In this document: positions 4,604-6,042 of the stretch, one piece after another | Numbering within the stretch: position 1 is the stretch's first letter | How the letters are laid out: each line of letters opens with the position of its first letter | DNA from: an uncultured candidate division Zixibacteria bacterium | Lineage (GTDB): Bacteria; Zixibacteria; MSB-5A5; GN15; FEB-12 | Assembly (NCBI GenBank): GCA_913009765.1 | Contig: CAJVYT010000281.1 | Span: 1 to 6,042, forward strand | Length of the DNA stretch: 6,042 bases | Direction: 5' to 3' | Notes under the pieces: model-generated | Database searches by the model: none | The model's input: the letters and a program-made list of their open reading frames with translations, nothing else | Told to the model about the DNA's origin: nothing | Position numbers and translations under genes: made by a program

Positions 4604-5935
4604 GCTGAGATGCAGCGTCTGTTAAAAATAGCCGTCGATCGCATTGCAGCTCTAGAAGAACGGATTAACAAGAATTCCAACAACAGTTCCAAGCCTCCGT
4701 CTACTGATCAAAAGCCTAACTCTCGTGACAAAAATGGGCAGCGTAAACAGCGAAGCAAGGGGTACAACCGCCCTTCTTTCTCCCCTGATCAAGTCGACCA
4801 CTTCATTACCTGTTCTCTCGAAAAATGCCCATGTTGCGGTTCAGATCATCTTGCTGAAGAAGGTGAACCGCTGGTTCTTCAGCAAGTAGAGCTACCAGAA
4901 GTTAAGGCGATTGTGACACAATTCGATTGCACAAAGCACAAATGTGCCTCATGTGGAGAAAGCTCTTTTGCGGACCTTCCAAATGGCGTTCCTAATTCAA
5001 GCTTCGGTCCACGGTTGATGGCTTTGATTGTCACCTTAACCGGTGCCTTTCATTTATCAAAACGAGATGCAATGCAACTTGTTCGAGATCTCTACGGCAT
5101 CGAAATTTCAGAGGGGTCTATTATCAATGTTGAAGAACGTGTCGCGTCAGCACTCAAGGAAATTTATGAGAGAATTCACAGAGCAGTGATGACCGGTGTG
5201 TTTGCTAAGCACTTTGATGAAACCTCTTGGCGTGATTGTGGTCGAAATCATTATGTATGGATTGGAAGCACCTCGATAGCATCTTGCTATCGAATTGATT
5301 CAAGTAGAAGCAGGGCTGCTTTTGAGAGCTTTTCAGGAACTTTAAGCAACGGTCCTGTGATTACTGATCGGTATGCCGTCTATGCCCACTTAAAAATTCA
5401 TCAGTACTGCCTTGCACATCTTATTCGAGACTTTCGAAAGTACTCAGAACGTGATGGTCCTGATGCGGAAATCGGAAGGGCTCTCACTCAAGAGTTAAAG
5501 CAGATTTGCAAAAATCACAGAGAATTTCGTCATGGCAGGATCTCAGAGCGTTCACGTAATGCCAGATTTAGACACCAAAAAATACGACTTGAGAATCATT
5601 TAATCGATGGGTTTGCCAATGGAAGTGATGAGCTTTCAGGTCTGTGTGACAGACTGCTCGACAACATGCACAAACTCTGGACTTTCAGCGAGTTTACGGA
5701 TGTTGATCCAACGAACAATCTAGCGGAACGAGATTTAAGAAAAATCGTGCTCTGGAGAAAGAAGAGTTATGGGACTCGAAGCGATCGAGGAAAACGATTT
5801 GTAGAACGAATAAGCAGTGTAACGTCTACTGCGAGAAAGGCGGGAAAGAACATTCTGGCTTTTATAACTGAGTCGGTATTTGCATTCTACTCGGGAGATT
5901 CAGCTCCATTGATTAAGCCATCACACGGGTTTTGA
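4604..5935 (+). pseudogene. IS66-family transposase (TnpC type), 5'-truncated, catalytic part intact
   Basis: The frame continues the severed fragment at 3259-3342 and stops at TGA 5933-5935. The first usable start is now ATG 4610, leaving 441 residues. An in-frame TGA inside element B (4595-4597) blocks read-in, and no good ribosome-binding site precedes 4610. Counting from that Met, visible parts are the end of the coiled coil (1-20), the IS66 hallmark NSNNSSKPPS (22-31), a zinc finger with C73, C76 (CPCCG) and C112, C115 (CASC), and the DDE core. The core has D203 (HFDETSW), D253 (ITDRYAVY) and E373 (NNLAERDLR). The YGTRSDRGKRFVERI tail is typical of single-gene (ISBst12-like) IS66 elements, and no tnpA or tnpB is visible. 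Only about 30 N-terminal residues are lost, so a truncated protein could retain catalysis. Expression is doubtful. Confidence 0.85.
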
Positions 5936-6042
5936 TCGATTAGTACCCCGTGAACATTTACCACAAAAGCGCTCTCTTCGCGCATCAATCAGTTTAAGAT
6001 CCTCAGCTGAAAACAGATAATCGTCTTTCGTTTCAACTTGAG
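5921..6042 (-). CDS. Possible host gene 3' part fused to the IS66 end, open at the right edge
   Basis: On the - strand one frame is open from the window edge to TGA at 5921-5923. It reads QVETKDDYLFSAEDLKLIDA, then RRERFCGKCSRG and ends in SKPV, 39 residues in total. About the first 26 residues come from flanking DNA. The remainder is translated from the IS66 right end and overlaps the last codons of the IS66 gene. If real, the IS66 element interrupted this gene and supplied a new stop. The flanking part has a protein-like composition, but I do not recognise it, and a frame of this length could occur by chance. Confidence 0.35.
   Translation of the reverse strand, partial: QVETKDDYLFSAEDLKLIDARRERFCGKCSRGTNRSKPV
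5943..5961 (-). repeat. Right end of the IS66-family element
   Basis: On the - strand the tip reads GTAAATGTTCACGGGGTAC. IS66-family terminal repeats generally begin GTAA, and a GTAA-to-GGGG pattern 26 bases after the transposase stop is what a single-gene IS66 element should have. No matching left end occurs upstream of 3259, so the boundary rests on this one end. Confidence 0.6.

Overview
This window looks like an insertion-sequence island in a moderately AT-rich bacterial genome. It holds four transposase genes from three DDE families. The only clear non-transposon gene is a fragment at the left edge. That fragment (1-315) encodes a Cys-pair protein which, from memory, resembles a small zinc-binding family seen mainly in protists and rotifers and occasionally in amoeba-associated bacteria. 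Together with the dense IS load, this suggests an intracellular or amoeba-associated bacterium, perhaps of the Chlamydiota. The host assignment is an inference and is weak.

Layout from left to right. 1-315: 3' end of the Cys-pair gene. 315-1536: complete IS630-family element A on the + strand, inserted at the TA of that gene's TAG stop codon. Its transposase is split in two frames joined at a run of eight A. 1542-1697: a 156-bp palindromic MITE-like element with 22-bp inverted ends bounded by TA. 1721-1739: a short hairpin. About 1759-3212: an ISNCY/IS1202-type element with a 410-aa transposase on the - strand, a strong intrinsic terminator behind the gene, and two copies of a binding-site-like motif at each end. 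3259-3342 plus 4604-5935: an IS66-family transposase gene cut in two. 3343-4601: a second IS630-family element B on the - strand, which did the cutting. Its transposase is also split at eight A. 5943-5961: the right end of the IS66 element. 5962-6042: flanking DNA, possibly part of a host gene read on the - strand.

The two IS630 elements are relatives. They share transposase motifs, the same frameshift window and similar terminal repeats, but differ in sequence and apparently in base composition. Both sit exactly between TA dinucleotides. Removing element B and one TA restores an open IS66 frame of about 471 codons, so element B arrived after the IS66 element. The IS66 element has a recognisable right end but no visible left end.

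I see no defence system, CRISPR array, tRNA or rRNA. The main interest lies in how the elements are nested, the conserved frameshift signal, the MITE-like element and the stop-codon insertion.
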